Below, piece after piece: positions 33,208-41,385 of a stretch of 64,000 bases of DNA (position 1 is its first letter; each line of letters opens with the position of its first letter). This DNA is from Paenisporosarcina sp. FSL H8-0542 (GTDB taxonomy: Bacteria; Bacillota; Bacilli; Bacillales_A; Planococcaceae): assembly GCF_038632915.1 (NCBI RefSeq), contig NZ_CP152050.1, forward strand, positions 602,501-666,500, written 5' to 3'. The notes beneath the pieces were generated by a model. It had not been told where the DNA came from. It ran no database searches and was given only the letters and a program-made list of their open reading frames with translations. Position numbers and translations under genes: made by a program.

Positions 33208-34536
33208 TCATCCAGTAAATACTTGATCATACGGATAACGATAATTGACTTTTTTCGGCTTCATTAATAAGAAGAACAATGTGAGTGAGCCGATTCGACC
33301 AACAAACATGACCACACATAATAATACTTCGCCTAAGTCGCTCAGTTGCCCAGTAATTCCCATCGATAATCCGACTGTTCCAAAGGCTGAAACGACTTCA
33401 AATGCGAGAGGAAGAAATGGGATTTTTTCTGATACGGTTAACAGGAAGATAAAGGCCATCACGAACAATGTACTGATTGTTGTAATTGCCAATGAACGAA
33501 TTACCGTATCGATACGTATGGAGCGACCGAACAATTCTGGTTCGCCGCGTTGGCGGAAGAACGCAACTGTAGCAAGAATAACAACCATAAAAGTAGTTAG
33601 TTTGATGCCTGATGCCGTTGATGCACTCCCTGCACCAATAAACATGAGAATCATGGTTAGCAAAATCGTAGGATCTTCTAAGTCACCATAATTCACGGTA
33701 TTGAATCCTGCCGTACGAGGAGTAACGCCTTGGAAATAGGATGTCATAATTTTTTCGTAAAAAGTCATGTTACCTAAAGAGGCAGGGTTGCCGTATTCTA
33801 ACAGGAAAAACGTGACGGACGCTAACACGTTAATGCTGATTGTACCGATAATCATCATTTTTGTGTGAAGAGACCATTCTCTGAAAGATTTTTTCTGATG
33901 AATGTCAACAATGACAGTAAAACCAAGTCCACCTATTATAAATAAGGCTGATAACACTAAATTCACGATGGGATCTCCCGAGAACCCGATCAGGTTATCA
34001 GGAAACAATGCGAACCCAGCATTATTAAAAGCGGAAATAACATGGAATACACTTAAGTAAAGTGCTTCTGAAAAACCGAATTTGGGAGTCCAATGGAGGG
34101 TCATGATGACCATCGCAATGGACTGAACCGTTAAAACGAATGTCAAAATCAGCTTTACTAGTTTGACGATACCCCCGACAGATTGTTGATTGAAGGACTC
34201 TTGCAAATAGATGCGGTTTTGAAGGCCGATTTTCTTTCCAAGTACAATGAGTAATGCTACGGCAAATGTCATCAAGCCGATTCCCCCGCATTGGATGAGG
34301 AACATAAGTACTCCTTCACCAAACCAAGTCAAAGTGGAGGCAGGGTCAAAAACGCTGAGTCCCGTTACGGTTGTCGCTGACGTCGCAACAAACAAAGCAT
34401 CCGTCCACGAAATAGGTGTGTTCGTGGCAAAAGGAAGCTTTAAACAAAGCGTACCTAGCAGAATTAAAAACAAGAAACTTCCCGCAATTAACAGGGGAGG
34501 AGGCAATAAAAATTTTTTCTTATTCCTTGGACGCAT
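33208..34536 (-). CDS. ktrB: TrkH-family potassium uptake protein (KtrB/KtrD type)
   Basis: Membrane subunit of a Ktr potassium (sodium-coupled) uptake system, 442 residues with about ten membrane-spanning segments arranged as four M1-P-M2 units. The four pore-loop glycine motifs are visible: ATTVTGLSV, SAFNNAGFALF, TPRTAGFNT and FGTVGLSMG. No regulatory ktrA/ktrC gene lies next to it, so the gating subunit must be elsewhere; lone ktrD-type genes are known in B. subtilis. AGGAAG precedes the ATG. It sits between gatB and the thioredoxin-like gene on the opposite strand. Confidence 0.92.
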   Translation of the reverse strand: MRPRNKKKFLLPPPLLIAGSFLFLILLGTLCLKLPFATNTPISWTDALFVATSATTVTGLSVFDPASTLTWFGEGVLMFLIQCGGIGLMTFAVALLIVLGKKIGLQNRIYLQESFNQQSVGGIVKLVKLILTFVLTVQSIAMVIMTLHWTPKFGFSEALYLSVFHVISAFNNAGFALFPDNLIGFSGDPIVNLVLSALFIIGGLGFTVIVDIHQKKSFREWSLHTKMMIIGTISINVLASVTFFLLEYGNPASLGNMTFYEKIMTSYFQGVTPRTAGFNTVNYGDLEDPTILLTMILMFIGAGSASTASGIKLTTFMVVILATVAFFRQRGEPELFGRSIRIDTVIRSLAITTISTLFVMAFIFLLTVSEKIPFLPLAFEVVSAFGTVGLSMGITGQLSDLGEVLLCVVMFVGRIGSLTLFFLLMKPKKVNYRYPYDQVFTG

Positions 34537-34576
34537 AATCGCACTTCCTAATTGGTGAGTATGAAAATATTAACTA

Positions 34577-34605
34577 ACTTTATGCTTCTTTAAATAGACT
34601 GTCAA
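34577..34605 (-). promoter_or_regulatory. sigma-A promoter of ktrB
   Basis: Minus strand TTGACA (34605-34600), 17-base spacer, TAAAGT (34582-34577), about 40 bases before the ktrB start. No ydaO/c-di-AMP riboswitch is present in front of this gene. Confidence 0.7.
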
Positions 34606-34666
34606 CTAAAAATTTGATTGATCAGATGAAAATACGTAAACTGAAGGGAGAGGAGGAGATACACTC

Positions 34667-35236
34667 ATGAAAACAGAACAACAATACTTTGATGAAGCCA
34701 TTTCTTTGAATGAATATATGGAGAAAATGGAGACCCATAAAGACAACAGCTTTCATATTTATGAACAATTCCATGTCCCTCAAGACGATGAATTCATTTC
34801 CTTATTAAAAGATAAATCGCCACGCATTTTAGGTATTACTGAAGATTGGTGCGGGGATGCTATGATGAATAATCCGATTTTGCGTCGTGTTGCTGAAGCG
34901 GCAGATATAGAGGTCCGAGTAGTTTACCGAGATCAAACTTTGGACTTAATGGACCGTTATTTAACAAACGGTGGCCGATCAATCCCAATTTACTTATTGT
35001 TGAATCAAGATGGAAAAGTCATTGCGAAATGGGGTCCTCGTGCACCGAAACTTCAAGAATATGTGATGGAACTTCGTAAAGAAATGCCCGCATCAGATGA
35101 CCCAACGTTCAAAGACAAGCAAAAGGATTTTATTGAGAAAATCACAGCTCAGTACAAATCTACACCTGAATACTGGTTGTGGGTTTACGAGGACATCCGT
35201 AAGGAATTTACAGCAGCACTGCAAAAACAGTCATAA
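34667..35236 (+). CDS. thioredoxin-fold family protein
   Basis: A 189-residue cytosolic protein of the thioredoxin_9-type family. The segment GITEDWCGDAMMNNP (around residue 60) sits where thioredoxin has WCGPC, but the second Cys is missing, so dithiol exchange is unlikely; the downstream RSIPIYLLLNQDG contains the cis-proline of the fold. The C-terminal helical extension ends in YWLWVYEDIRKEF. GGGAGAGGAGG precedes the start. It is a single gene; a weak hairpin (AAGCCG/CGGCTT) at about 35275-35298 may end it. Confidence 0.8.
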   Translation: MKTEQQYFDEAISLNEYMEKMETHKDNSFHIYEQFHVPQDDEFISLLKDKSPRILGITEDWCGDAMMNNPILRRVAEAADIEVRVVYRDQTLDLMDRYLTNGGRSIPIYLLLNQDGKVIAKWGPRAPKLQEYVMELRKEMPASDDPTFKDKQKDFIEKITAQYKSTPEYWLWVYEDIRKEFTAALQKQS

Positions 35237-35402
35237 TTGTTCTACTGGGTGCATTCGTATATAATAAAGAAATCAAGCCGAGGCATATGTCCGGCTTCTT
35301 TTCGTGGACTATTCCTGCTGAACTGTTGACAGGGAACTTTTCAGATCGCTCAGGAGTCCTAGCAAATAGAATAAAATGTAAAGCAGGAAGAAGGAAATGT
35401 GT

Positions 35403-36314
35403 ATGAAACGTGCACGCATTATTTACAATCCAACATCTGGCCGTGAGTTATTCAAAAAACACTTGCCTGAGGTTTTAGAAAAATTAGAGAAGGCTGGTTA
35501 CGAAACGTCATGTCACGCAACGACGTGTGAAGGTGACGCTGTTGGAGCCGCTAATTATGCAGTCGAGCGAGGATTTGACCTGGTGATTGCAGCTGGTGGG
35601 GACGGCACGTTAAATGAAGTAGTGGCCGGAATCAGTCAATTTGAAAAGCGCCCGAAAGTCGGCCTAATCCCAATGGGAACGACTAATGACTTTGCGCGCG
35701 CACTTCGAATTCCTCGAGATATTGATAAGGCAGTGAACATTATTTTGGCGAACGATACAATTCCCGTTGATGTTGGCGTTGTCAATGATCGCTATTTTAT
35801 TAATATCGCGGGCGGCGGGAAAATAACTGAGTTAACGTATGACGTACCGAGTAAGTTGAAAACTGTACTTGGTCAACTCGCATATTATTTAAAAGGAATT
35901 GAAATGCTGCCGTCTATTCGCGCTTCCCAAGTAAGGATAGAATACGATGGGGAAGTGTTTGATGACGAAGCGATGATGTTTCTTGTGGGCCTGACAAATT
36001 CAGTAGGTGGATTTGAAAAACTTGCTCCCGACTCGAGCGTCAATGATGGCCTGTTTACATTACTCATTTTGAGAAAGTGTAACATTGCCGAGTTTATTCG
36101 ATTGGCAACCCTTGCAATACGTGGTGAGCATTTGGAAGATCCTCATGTTGTTTATAAAAAAGCCAAACATATCACTGTATCAGCAGACGATCATGTCCAA
36201 CTAAATTTAGACGGTGAATACGGTGGGAATGCACCAGCGGTATTTGAAAATTTATATCGTCATATTGAAGTGTTTGTTCCGATCAACGACATTCGTGAAC
36301 AAGACCGTCCATAA
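35403..36314 (+). CDS. dgkB: diacylglycerol kinase DgkB
   Basis: Soluble kinase that returns diacylglycerol, released by lipoteichoic acid synthesis, to phosphatidic acid. The 303-residue protein starts MKRARIIYNPTSGRE and has the kinase GGDGT motif in VIAAGGDGTLNEV near residue 60 and MGTTNDFARAL near residue 87; NLDGEYGG lies near the C terminus. The second ATG was used because family members start MKRAR. It lies downstream of gatCAB as in B. subtilis, but rlmCD, normally nearby, is about 11 kb away here. Confidence 0.95.
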   Translation: MKRARIIYNPTSGRELFKKHLPEVLEKLEKAGYETSCHATTCEGDAVGAANYAVERGFDLVIAAGGDGTLNEVVAGISQFEKRPKVGLIPMGTTNDFARALRIPRDIDKAVNIILANDTIPVDVGVVNDRYFINIAGGGKITELTYDVPSKLKTVLGQLAYYLKGIEMLPSIRASQVRIEYDGEVFDDEAMMFLVGLTNSVGGFEKLAPDSSVNDGLFTLLILRKCNIAEFIRLATLAIRGEHLEDPHVVYKKAKHITVSADDHVQLNLDGEYGGNAPAVFENLYRHIEVFVPINDIREQDRP

Positions 36315-36324
36315 TTAATTTGTA

Positions 36325-36366
36325 GAGCATTTCCTGGAAGACCAGGAAATGCTCTTTGTTCTTTTT
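36325..36366 (+). terminator. dgkB terminator
   Basis: Perfect 13-bp stem GAGCATTTCCTGG/CCAGGAAATGCTC around AAGA, then TTTGTTCTTTTT. Confidence 0.92.
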
Positions 36367-36429
36367 ATAGTAACTTGTAAAGACCGGTTTTCCACCAATC
36401 ATCAATGAATGGATTTTCTCGCCTTTTAC

Positions 36430-36891
36430 TCAATCGGTCGATTCCTCATGTCTCTTTCTTCTCAGACTTAGCAACTCAACTGCAACATCCTGTGCACCTG
36501 CAAGTTTTGGCAACGTACCGAGTGGCTCCCAACGGAACTGGAATGTAAGGCCGTTATCTAGTCCATCGCAAACCACAACGTGCTCCCAATTTTGTTGGTC
36601 ACCTGTATAACCCAGATGGAAAAAATTACGTTCATGAACTGTGCCTTTTCCATTCGGATAATAGTTATACTTGTGGATTTTTCCAATGAAGGACAGATTG
36701 TCACGCGTGATACCCGTTTCTTCATTAATTTCCCGGTACAATGCATCAATTAGTTGCTCGTCTTCTTCGATTGTGCCGGCTGGAACTTGCAAGCCTGCTT
36801 CCGGATGTTCTTTGTGCTCGAAAACAAGTAATTCCAAATTGGGTGCCTGGCCTTTTGTTATATACGCCAACACTTTACGCTTCGTTTTCAT
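36430..36891 (-). CDS. Nudix hydrolase
   Basis: A 153-residue Nudix protein. The full Nudix box GX5EX7REUXEEXGU can be read from GTIEEDEQ through REINEETGI at residues ~39-61, so metal-dependent pyrophosphate hydrolysis is likely; the substrate is not deducible. The start was moved to the second ATG, with GAGGTGA six bases before it, because the first ATG touches that ribosome site. It is a single gene opposite dgkB and cydA. Confidence 0.88.
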   Translation of the reverse strand: MKTKRKVLAYITKGQAPNLELLVFEHKEHPEAGLQVPAGTIEEDEQLIDALYREINEETGITRDNLSFIGKIHKYNYYPNGKGTVHERNFFHLGYTGDQQNWEHVVVCDGLDNGLTFQFRWEPLGTLPKLAGAQDVAVELLSLRRKRHEESTD

Positions 36892-36962
36892 CGCATTCAC
36901 CTCGAAAATTAAGTATGATTTACTTAGAATACAAAATGCTCAGAACTTTCGCAATATCAATA

Positions 36963-36978
36963 TGTGATAGTTTTCACA
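36963..36978. promoter_or_regulatory. TGTGA-N6-TCACA palindrome upstream of cyd (Rex or Fnr type)
   Basis: TGTGATAGTTTTCACA fits both the Rex (redox-sensing repressor) core and the B. subtilis Fnr consensus. It lies about 80 bases upstream of the likely start site of the cyd transcript (a TATGAT -10 is at 37042-37047). Rex control of cydABCD is known in Bacillales; the assignment here is by sequence match only. Confidence 0.6.
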
Positions 36979-37069
36979 TTTCCTTCACAGGGACGTGACA
37001 AAATCGATACATCCCGAGATTTTGAATGACTCTAATTGGGGTATGATAGAAAGTAAGGTAGGTGACGAC

Positions 37070-37144
37070 ATGTATAAAAAACAAGAGAAAAAGTTGATGT
37101 GGCTTGCGTTTATTGTGGCAACCATTATGATGTTGTCGATAATA
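37070..37144 (+). CDS. possible 24-residue membrane peptide upstream of cydA
   Basis: An ATG with a strong ribosome site (AAGGTAGGTGA) opens a 24-residue frame: a basic start (MYKKQEKK), then a hydrophobic helix (LMWLAFIVATIMMLSI) that ends the peptide. It sits 35 bases before cydA and behind the likely cyd promoter. It could be a small membrane subunit or a leader peptide; it does not resemble CydS, which is present after cydB. Too short for firm support. Confidence 0.4.
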
Positions 37145-37179
37145 GGTAGGATTTTCTGAAGTTATAGGAGGGGTTTCAA

Positions 37180-38526
37180 GTGGGGAATGAAGAAGCAGTA
37201 TTTTTTAGTAGGGTATTAACTGAACTTACGCTATCGTTTCATATTATCTATGCCACCATTGGGGTAGGTATTCCGCTCATGATTATGATCGCCCAGTGGG
37301 TGGGAATCAAGAAAAATGATGAACATTACATTCTTCTCGCAAGACGGTGGGCACGTGGTTTCGTCATCACAGTTGCAGTGGGCGTAGTTACAGGGACGGC
37401 CATTGGTCTCCAACTTTCATTACTCTGGCCGAACTTTATGGAACTGGCAGGGAATGTGATAGCTTTGCCATTATTCATGGAAACGTTCGCGTTTTTCTTT
37501 GAAGCCATATTTTTAGGGATTTATTTATATACATGGGATCGATTTGAAAATCAAAAGAAACATTTATTATTACTGATTCCGGTTGCAGTCGGGGCATCAT
37601 TTTCAGCGGTATTTATTACGATTGTGAATGCATTCATGAATGCGCCTCAAGGATTTGATTTGGTAGATGGGGAATTGATTAACATCAATCCTCTGCTGGC
37701 CATGTTCAACCCTGCAATGCCTACTAAAGTGGCGCATGTTGTTGTGACAGCCTACATGACGGCGGCATTTGTGCTTGCTTCGATTGCTGCTTACCGATTA
37801 TTGAGAGGCTCCAATCATGTGTACCATAAAAAAGCCTTGTTTTTAACAATGAAGCTCGGCCTTATCTTCTCTATTGCAACGGCGATAATCGGGGACTTCT
37901 CCGGGAAATATTTGGCGGAGTACCAGCCTGAAAAACTCGCTGCTGCGGAATGGCATTTTGAGACGGAAGAAAATGCTTCGTTAGTCATGTACGGCGTTCT
38001 GGACGACGGGGAAGTTAAGTATGCCATCAAAATTCCATATGCGCTGAGTATTCTTGCCCATGGCGACCCATTCTCTGAAGTTAAGGGGCTTGACCAAGTG
38101 CCTGATGATGAGGAACCACCACTATACATTCATTACTTATTTGACATGATGGTGACAATCGGCATGTGGCTAGCTTTCATTTCTGCCGTCTATGTATTCG
38201 CGGTATGGAGAAAGTGGTCGATTGTACAGACGAAATGGTTCAGATGGCTGCTTGTTGCGAGCGGACCGTTAGCAGTGCTGGCAATTGAATTCGGTTGGTG
38301 GCTCGCAGAAGTAGGCCGTCAGCCTTGGATTTTGCGAAACATCATGCGAGTGGAGGATGCGGCTACGACCAGTGGCCAAGTGGATTTAATGCTGGTGCTA
38401 TTTGCCGGTCTATATCTGATTCTTGGAGTAGGTAGTGTCGTCATTCTCCGACGCATGTTCAAGAAGAATCCAGTGGAGCAAGAAATTGAGGATAGACGCA
38501 AAGAAAAAGGCGGTGACTTCGTATGA
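37180..38526 (+). CDS. cydA: cytochrome bd oxidase subunit I, CydA (GTG start)
   Basis: Haem b558/b595/d-binding subunit of the quinol:O2 oxidoreductase, with about nine membrane helices in 448 residues. SFHIIYATIGVGIP near residue 18 has the conserved haem His; later, WLAEVGRQPWI near residue 375 carries the conserved GRQPW. The Q-loop region is of the short Bacillales type. The GTG start is preceded by AGGAGGGG. It overlaps cydB by four bases; no cydCD genes follow. Confidence 0.95.
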   Translation: MGNEEAVFFSRVLTELTLSFHIIYATIGVGIPLMIMIAQWVGIKKNDEHYILLARRWARGFVITVAVGVVTGTAIGLQLSLLWPNFMELAGNVIALPLFMETFAFFFEAIFLGIYLYTWDRFENQKKHLLLLIPVAVGASFSAVFITIVNAFMNAPQGFDLVDGELININPLLAMFNPAMPTKVAHVVVTAYMTAAFVLASIAAYRLLRGSNHVYHKKALFLTMKLGLIFSIATAIIGDFSGKYLAEYQPEKLAAAEWHFETEENASLVMYGVLDDGEVKYAIKIPYALSILAHGDPFSEVKGLDQVPDDEEPPLYIHYLFDMMVTIGMWLAFISAVYVFAVWRKWSIVQTKWFRWLLVASGPLAVLAIEFGWWLAEVGRQPWILRNIMRVEDAATTSGQVDLMLVLFAGLYLILGVGSVVILRRMFKKNPVEQEIEDRRKEKGGDFV

Positions 38527-39548
38527 CGCTCGAAATAGTCGGACTTTCTGTCTTATGGATTTTCCTGTTTGGCTACTTGATAATCGGATCCATCGACTTT
38601 GGTGCAGGTTTCTTCAATGCATATAACACACTGACTAGGCGTGACCATATCCTGACGAACATTATTGAGCGCTACCTCTCACCTGTATGGGAAGTAACAA
38701 ATGTATTTCTCGTTTTCTTCTTCGTCGGGATTATCGGTTTCTTCCCTAAAACTGCATTCTACTATGGGACGACTCTATTGGTTCCTGCAAGCATCGCGAT
38801 CATCCTGCTTGCAATCCGCGGATCCTATTACGCATTTGCGATGTATGGTTCATATGGGCATAAAGGATATACCTTCATGTACGGGTTATCCGGTTTGTTT
38901 ATCCCAGCATCACTTTCGATCGTTTTGACGATTTCCGAAGGTGGATTCATCTCAATGGTAAATGACCATCCCGTCCTGGATTACTGGAAGCTCTTTACGA
39001 GTCCGTTGACCTGGAGCATTGTTGTACTGAGCATCGCGGCACTGCTTTATATTTCAGCTGTCTTCCTGACTTGGTATGCCAATAAAGCAGGTGACCAATC
39101 GGCAACTGAATTGCTTCGTAAGTATTCGCTCATTTGGGCATTGCCAACGATTATCACAGCAGGCGGAATCATCTTCGAGCTTCGCGGACATAATCCGGAA
39201 CACTATGCGCGCATTCTTGATTTATGGTGGGTGTTTGGTATCTCATTCCTGATGTTTGTCGGAACGGTATGGCTGATTTTGAAACGTAAAAATTATGGCT
39301 TGGCGTTCGGTTTGTTGACTGGGCAGTTTGCCTTGGCATTCTTCGGATACGGGATTTCACATTATCCGTACCTGTTATATCCTTATTTGACGATTTACGA
39401 TAGTTTCACGAACGAAGCTATGGCCATCGCCTTGATTGTTGCTTTCATTGCGGGACTTGGATTATTGCTTCCATCCTTGTATTTATTGCTGAAGTTGTTC
39501 CTGTTCAATAAAGACTACGTTCGTGGGAATAAAGATAACCACGCCTAA
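38523..39548 (+). CDS. cydB: cytochrome bd oxidase subunit II, CydB
   Basis: A 341-residue membrane partner of CydA with about eight helices. The N-terminal LWIFLFGYLIIGSIDFGAGF is the family hallmark. The start overlaps the cydA stop (ATGA), with GGCGGTGA upstream. With CydA and the small CydS gene it forms a high-affinity terminal oxidase for low oxygen or stress. Confidence 0.94.
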   Translation: MTLEIVGLSVLWIFLFGYLIIGSIDFGAGFFNAYNTLTRRDHILTNIIERYLSPVWEVTNVFLVFFFVGIIGFFPKTAFYYGTTLLVPASIAIILLAIRGSYYAFAMYGSYGHKGYTFMYGLSGLFIPASLSIVLTISEGGFISMVNDHPVLDYWKLFTSPLTWSIVVLSIAALLYISAVFLTWYANKAGDQSATELLRKYSLIWALPTIITAGGIIFELRGHNPEHYARILDLWWVFGISFLMFVGTVWLILKRKNYGLAFGLLTGQFALAFFGYGISHYPYLLYPYLTIYDSFTNEAMAIALIVAFIAGLGLLLPSLYLLLKLFLFNKDYVRGNKDNHA

Positions 39549-39562
39549 AGGAGGCCAATCAT

Positions 39563-39670
39563 ATGACGGATTTTATGATTTTTTACGCACCATTCATCGT
39601 CCTTATCGGTGCCATCATCACAGCATTTTGGTTCGCCCCAAAAGACGGACCATTACGAAAAAAAGAATAG
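39563..39670 (+). CDS. cydS: cytochrome bd oxidase small subunit, CydS
   Basis: A 35-residue single-helix peptide, MTDFMIFYAPF at its start and AFWFAPKDG near the end. It matches the layout of Geobacillus CydS (M..F.I.YAP....AFW...KD), the third subunit found in the bd oxidase structure beside haem b595. AAAGGAGG precedes the ATG and it starts 14 bases after cydB, before the operon terminator. Commonly missed by gene callers because of its size. Confidence 0.85.
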   Translation: MTDFMIFYAPFIVLIGAIITAFWFAPKDGPLRKKE

Positions 39671-39676
39671 ATAAAT

Positions 39677-39717
39677 GAAAACGCTTGGATATGATTGAAT
39701 ATCCAAGCGTTTTTTTA
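39677..39717 (+). terminator. cyd operon terminator
   Basis: AAACGCTTGGATAT pairs with ATATCCAAGCGTTT around GATTGA, followed by a T run. Confidence 0.92.
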
Positions 39718-39807
39718 TTCTGGTTAAATAGTTGAAATCTGTTTATTTGATTTTCGTTAATGGACAAGTCTTTAAGTGACGAATTGTCTATGGAAAAATT
39801 AAAGTAT

Positions 39808-39837
39808 TTGACAATTTACCCTTAAATAGAATATATT
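39808..39837 (+). promoter_or_regulatory. sigma-A promoter of the manganese-riboswitch transcript
   Basis: TTGACA, 18-base spacer, TATATT; about 25 bases before the riboswitch. Confidence 0.65.
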
Positions 39838-39861
39838 AATAGTAATTAGTTGAATCGTAAC

Positions 39862-39960
39862 TCCTAAAGGGGAGTAGCTTTTACAGCAAAGTCGTCATTT
39901 CGGAGGCCAAAATCTCCCGGCTTTGTTGGCAACGACTTCGTTGTTAGCAAGACCTTTACC
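39862..39960 (+). promoter_or_regulatory. yybP-ykoY manganese riboswitch aptamer
   Basis: Conserved elements are AAAGGGGAGTAGC at the 5' side, CGTCATTTCGG in the first metal-binding loop, GGCTTTGTTGGCAACGAC, and GTTAGCAAGACCTTTACC at the 3' side. P1 forms between TAAAGG and CCTTTA. The same CCTTTACC is the 5' arm of the following terminator, so Mn2+ binding should hold P1, block the terminator and turn expression on. The downstream TerC gene fits: this riboswitch controls Mn2+ exporters in many bacteria. Confidence 0.9.
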
Positions 39961-39988
39961 AACATTGGTAAAGGTCTTTTATTTTTTC
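39951..39988 (+). terminator. riboswitch-linked terminator
   Basis: GACCTTTACC pairs with GGTAAAGGTC around AACATT, followed by TTTTATTTTTT. Its 5' arm is shared with the aptamer P1 helix. Confidence 0.88.
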
Positions 39989-40028
39989 AAAAACCTTTGC
40001 CGTTTCCGGTAAAGGTTTTTTTATTTTT
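39989..40028 (+). terminator. second tandem terminator with related stem
   Basis: AAACCTTTGCCG pairs with CGGTAAAGGTTT around TTTC, followed by TTTTATTTTTA. Its 3' arm carries the same GGTAAAGG as the first terminator, so it could also compete for the aptamer strand. Confidence 0.8.
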
Positions 40029-40092
40029 ATTTTTGGAAACGGACCAATCGAAATGGAGCCTCAACTAAATACAAATTACAGGAGGATTTTAT

Positions 40093-40497
40093 ATGATACT
40101 GAGGAAATACATGGCGTTAGTTGGAATAGGGTCGGCAAAAATTGATTTGATTCTTGAGAAAGATATTTACAGGCCGGGTGAGCTAGTTAAGGGAAATTTC
40201 TTGGTAAAAGGAGGTACGATTGAACAACAATTGAAACGAATCGATTGTGATTTGGTGAAGACCTGTGAAGGGGACAAAACCGAAGAAGAAATAATCGATT
40301 CCGTAACCATTTTTACCTCAAAGCTGATTGAATCAGATGCCACTAATCAGGTTCCTTTCACATTTAGGCTCCCAAAAACCATGCAGCCAGCTATCAGTGC
40401 ATCTTATCGATTCCAGTCCCTACTCGCTTTCAAACAGGGAGTGGAAAGCTTAGACCACGATGTCATACAAGTAATTGCAGTAAATGACTCTGTATAA
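40093..40497 (+). CDS. Spo0M-like arrestin-fold protein, short form
   Basis: A 134-residue protein matching the N-terminal half of Spo0M (about 258 residues in B. subtilis): VGIGSAKIDLILEKD near residue 10, then PGELVKGNFLVKGG, and a C-terminal DHDVIQVI. Spo0M is a sporulation and cell-shape related protein of arrestin-like fold. Here the second arrestin domain is absent, so it is a natural short version or a truncation; the stop is clean. GGAGG precedes the start. It shares the riboswitch leader with the TerC gene 52 bases downstream. Confidence 0.8.
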   Translation: MILRKYMALVGIGSAKIDLILEKDIYRPGELVKGNFLVKGGTIEQQLKRIDCDLVKTCEGDKTEEEIIDSVTIFTSKLIESDATNQVPFTFRLPKTMQPAISASYRFQSLLAFKQGVESLDHDVIQVIAVNDSV

Positions 40498-40549
40498 CCC
40501 TCGCATTTTGCGAAGATAAGTTAATTGAATTCTAAAGGAGGAATCAGTA

Positions 40550-41335
40550 ATGGATATTTCAATCTTGATGGAATATGGATGGGTATTGTTACTACTGATT
40601 GGGCTCGAAGGATTGCTTGCTGCAGATAACGCGCTAGTTCTAGCAATCATGGTCAAACATTTGCCGGAAGCCGAGAGAAGAAATGCTTTGTTTTACGGAC
40701 TCGTTGGAGCGTTCGTTTTCCGCTTCGGTTCATTATTCATCATTTCGTTCCTAGTGGACGTATGGCAAGTGCAGGCAATCGGAGCACTGTACCTGTTATT
40801 CATCGCCATTAACCATATTGCACGAAAACTTTACTTTAATAACAAAGGCGTACAAAAGGAAGCAAAGGAAAAGAAAAAAGCAGGTTTCTGGGGTACGGTA
40901 TTCAAAGTGGAATTGGCGGACATCGCATTTGCGGTGGATTCAATTTTGGCGGCAGTAGCTCTAGCTATGACACTTCCGAACACCAATCTTCCTCCAATCG
41001 GCGGCATGGACGGCGGTAAGTTCCTTGTCATTTTCACTGGAGGTCTCATTGGCTTGATCATCATGCGTTTTGCAGCCAACTTCTTCGTCAAGTTGCTTCA
41101 TTCAAAACCGGGTCTAGAAATCGCAGCGTTTGCGATTGTGGGCTGGGTAGGTGTGAAACTTGCCGTCTTGACGTTGGGACATCCAGACGTTGGCGTTATT
41201 TCATATGAATTTGCCCATTCCACAGAGTGGAAGCTGATTTTCTACACTGTGTTGATTGGAATTGCAGCGGCAGGCTGGTTCCTGGCGAAAGAAAAGGATG
41301 TAGAAGAACCACAAGAGAAAGATCTTCCACTATAA
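40550..41335 (+). CDS. TerC-family manganese exporter (MeeF/MeeY type)
   Basis: A 261-residue TerC integral membrane protein with about seven helices. The TerC metal-binding motif appears twice as acidic clusters in helices: GLEGLLAADNALVLAIMVKHLP near residue 18, and VELADIAFAVDSILAA near residue 120. In B. subtilis TerC proteins YceF (MeeF) and YkoY (MeeY) export Mn2+ to load secreted enzymes, and ykoY has the same riboswitch. Which of the two this corresponds to is unclear. AAAGGAGG precedes the start. Confidence 0.88.
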   Translation: MDISILMEYGWVLLLLIGLEGLLAADNALVLAIMVKHLPEAERRNALFYGLVGAFVFRFGSLFIISFLVDVWQVQAIGALYLLFIAINHIARKLYFNNKGVQKEAKEKKKAGFWGTVFKVELADIAFAVDSILAAVALAMTLPNTNLPPIGGMDGGKFLVIFTGGLIGLIIMRFAANFFVKLLHSKPGLEIAAFAIVGWVGVKLAVLTLGHPDVGVISYEFAHSTEWKLIFYTVLIGIAAAGWFLAKEKDVEEPQEKDLPL

Positions 41336-41343
41336 ACAAATTC

Positions 41344-41380
41344 AAAACGCTTGAATCAATGAGATCCAAGCGTTTTTTTA
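41344..41380. terminator. terminator shared by the TerC and DinB-like genes
   Basis: AAAACGCTTG...CCAAGCGTTTT stem around AATCAATGAGAT, with T run on the plus side; the converging minus-strand gene ends at once behind it. Confidence 0.82.
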
Positions 41381-41385
41381 TAAGT

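Noticed and set aside
33245-33691. 148-codon frame opposite ktrB
   Set aside because: Shadow of a membrane-protein gene; the minus strand shows all four potassium pore motifs.
34537-34666. c-di-AMP (ydaO) riboswitch before ktrB
   Set aside because: The leader is only about 30 bases long after the promoter and lacks the conserved motifs.
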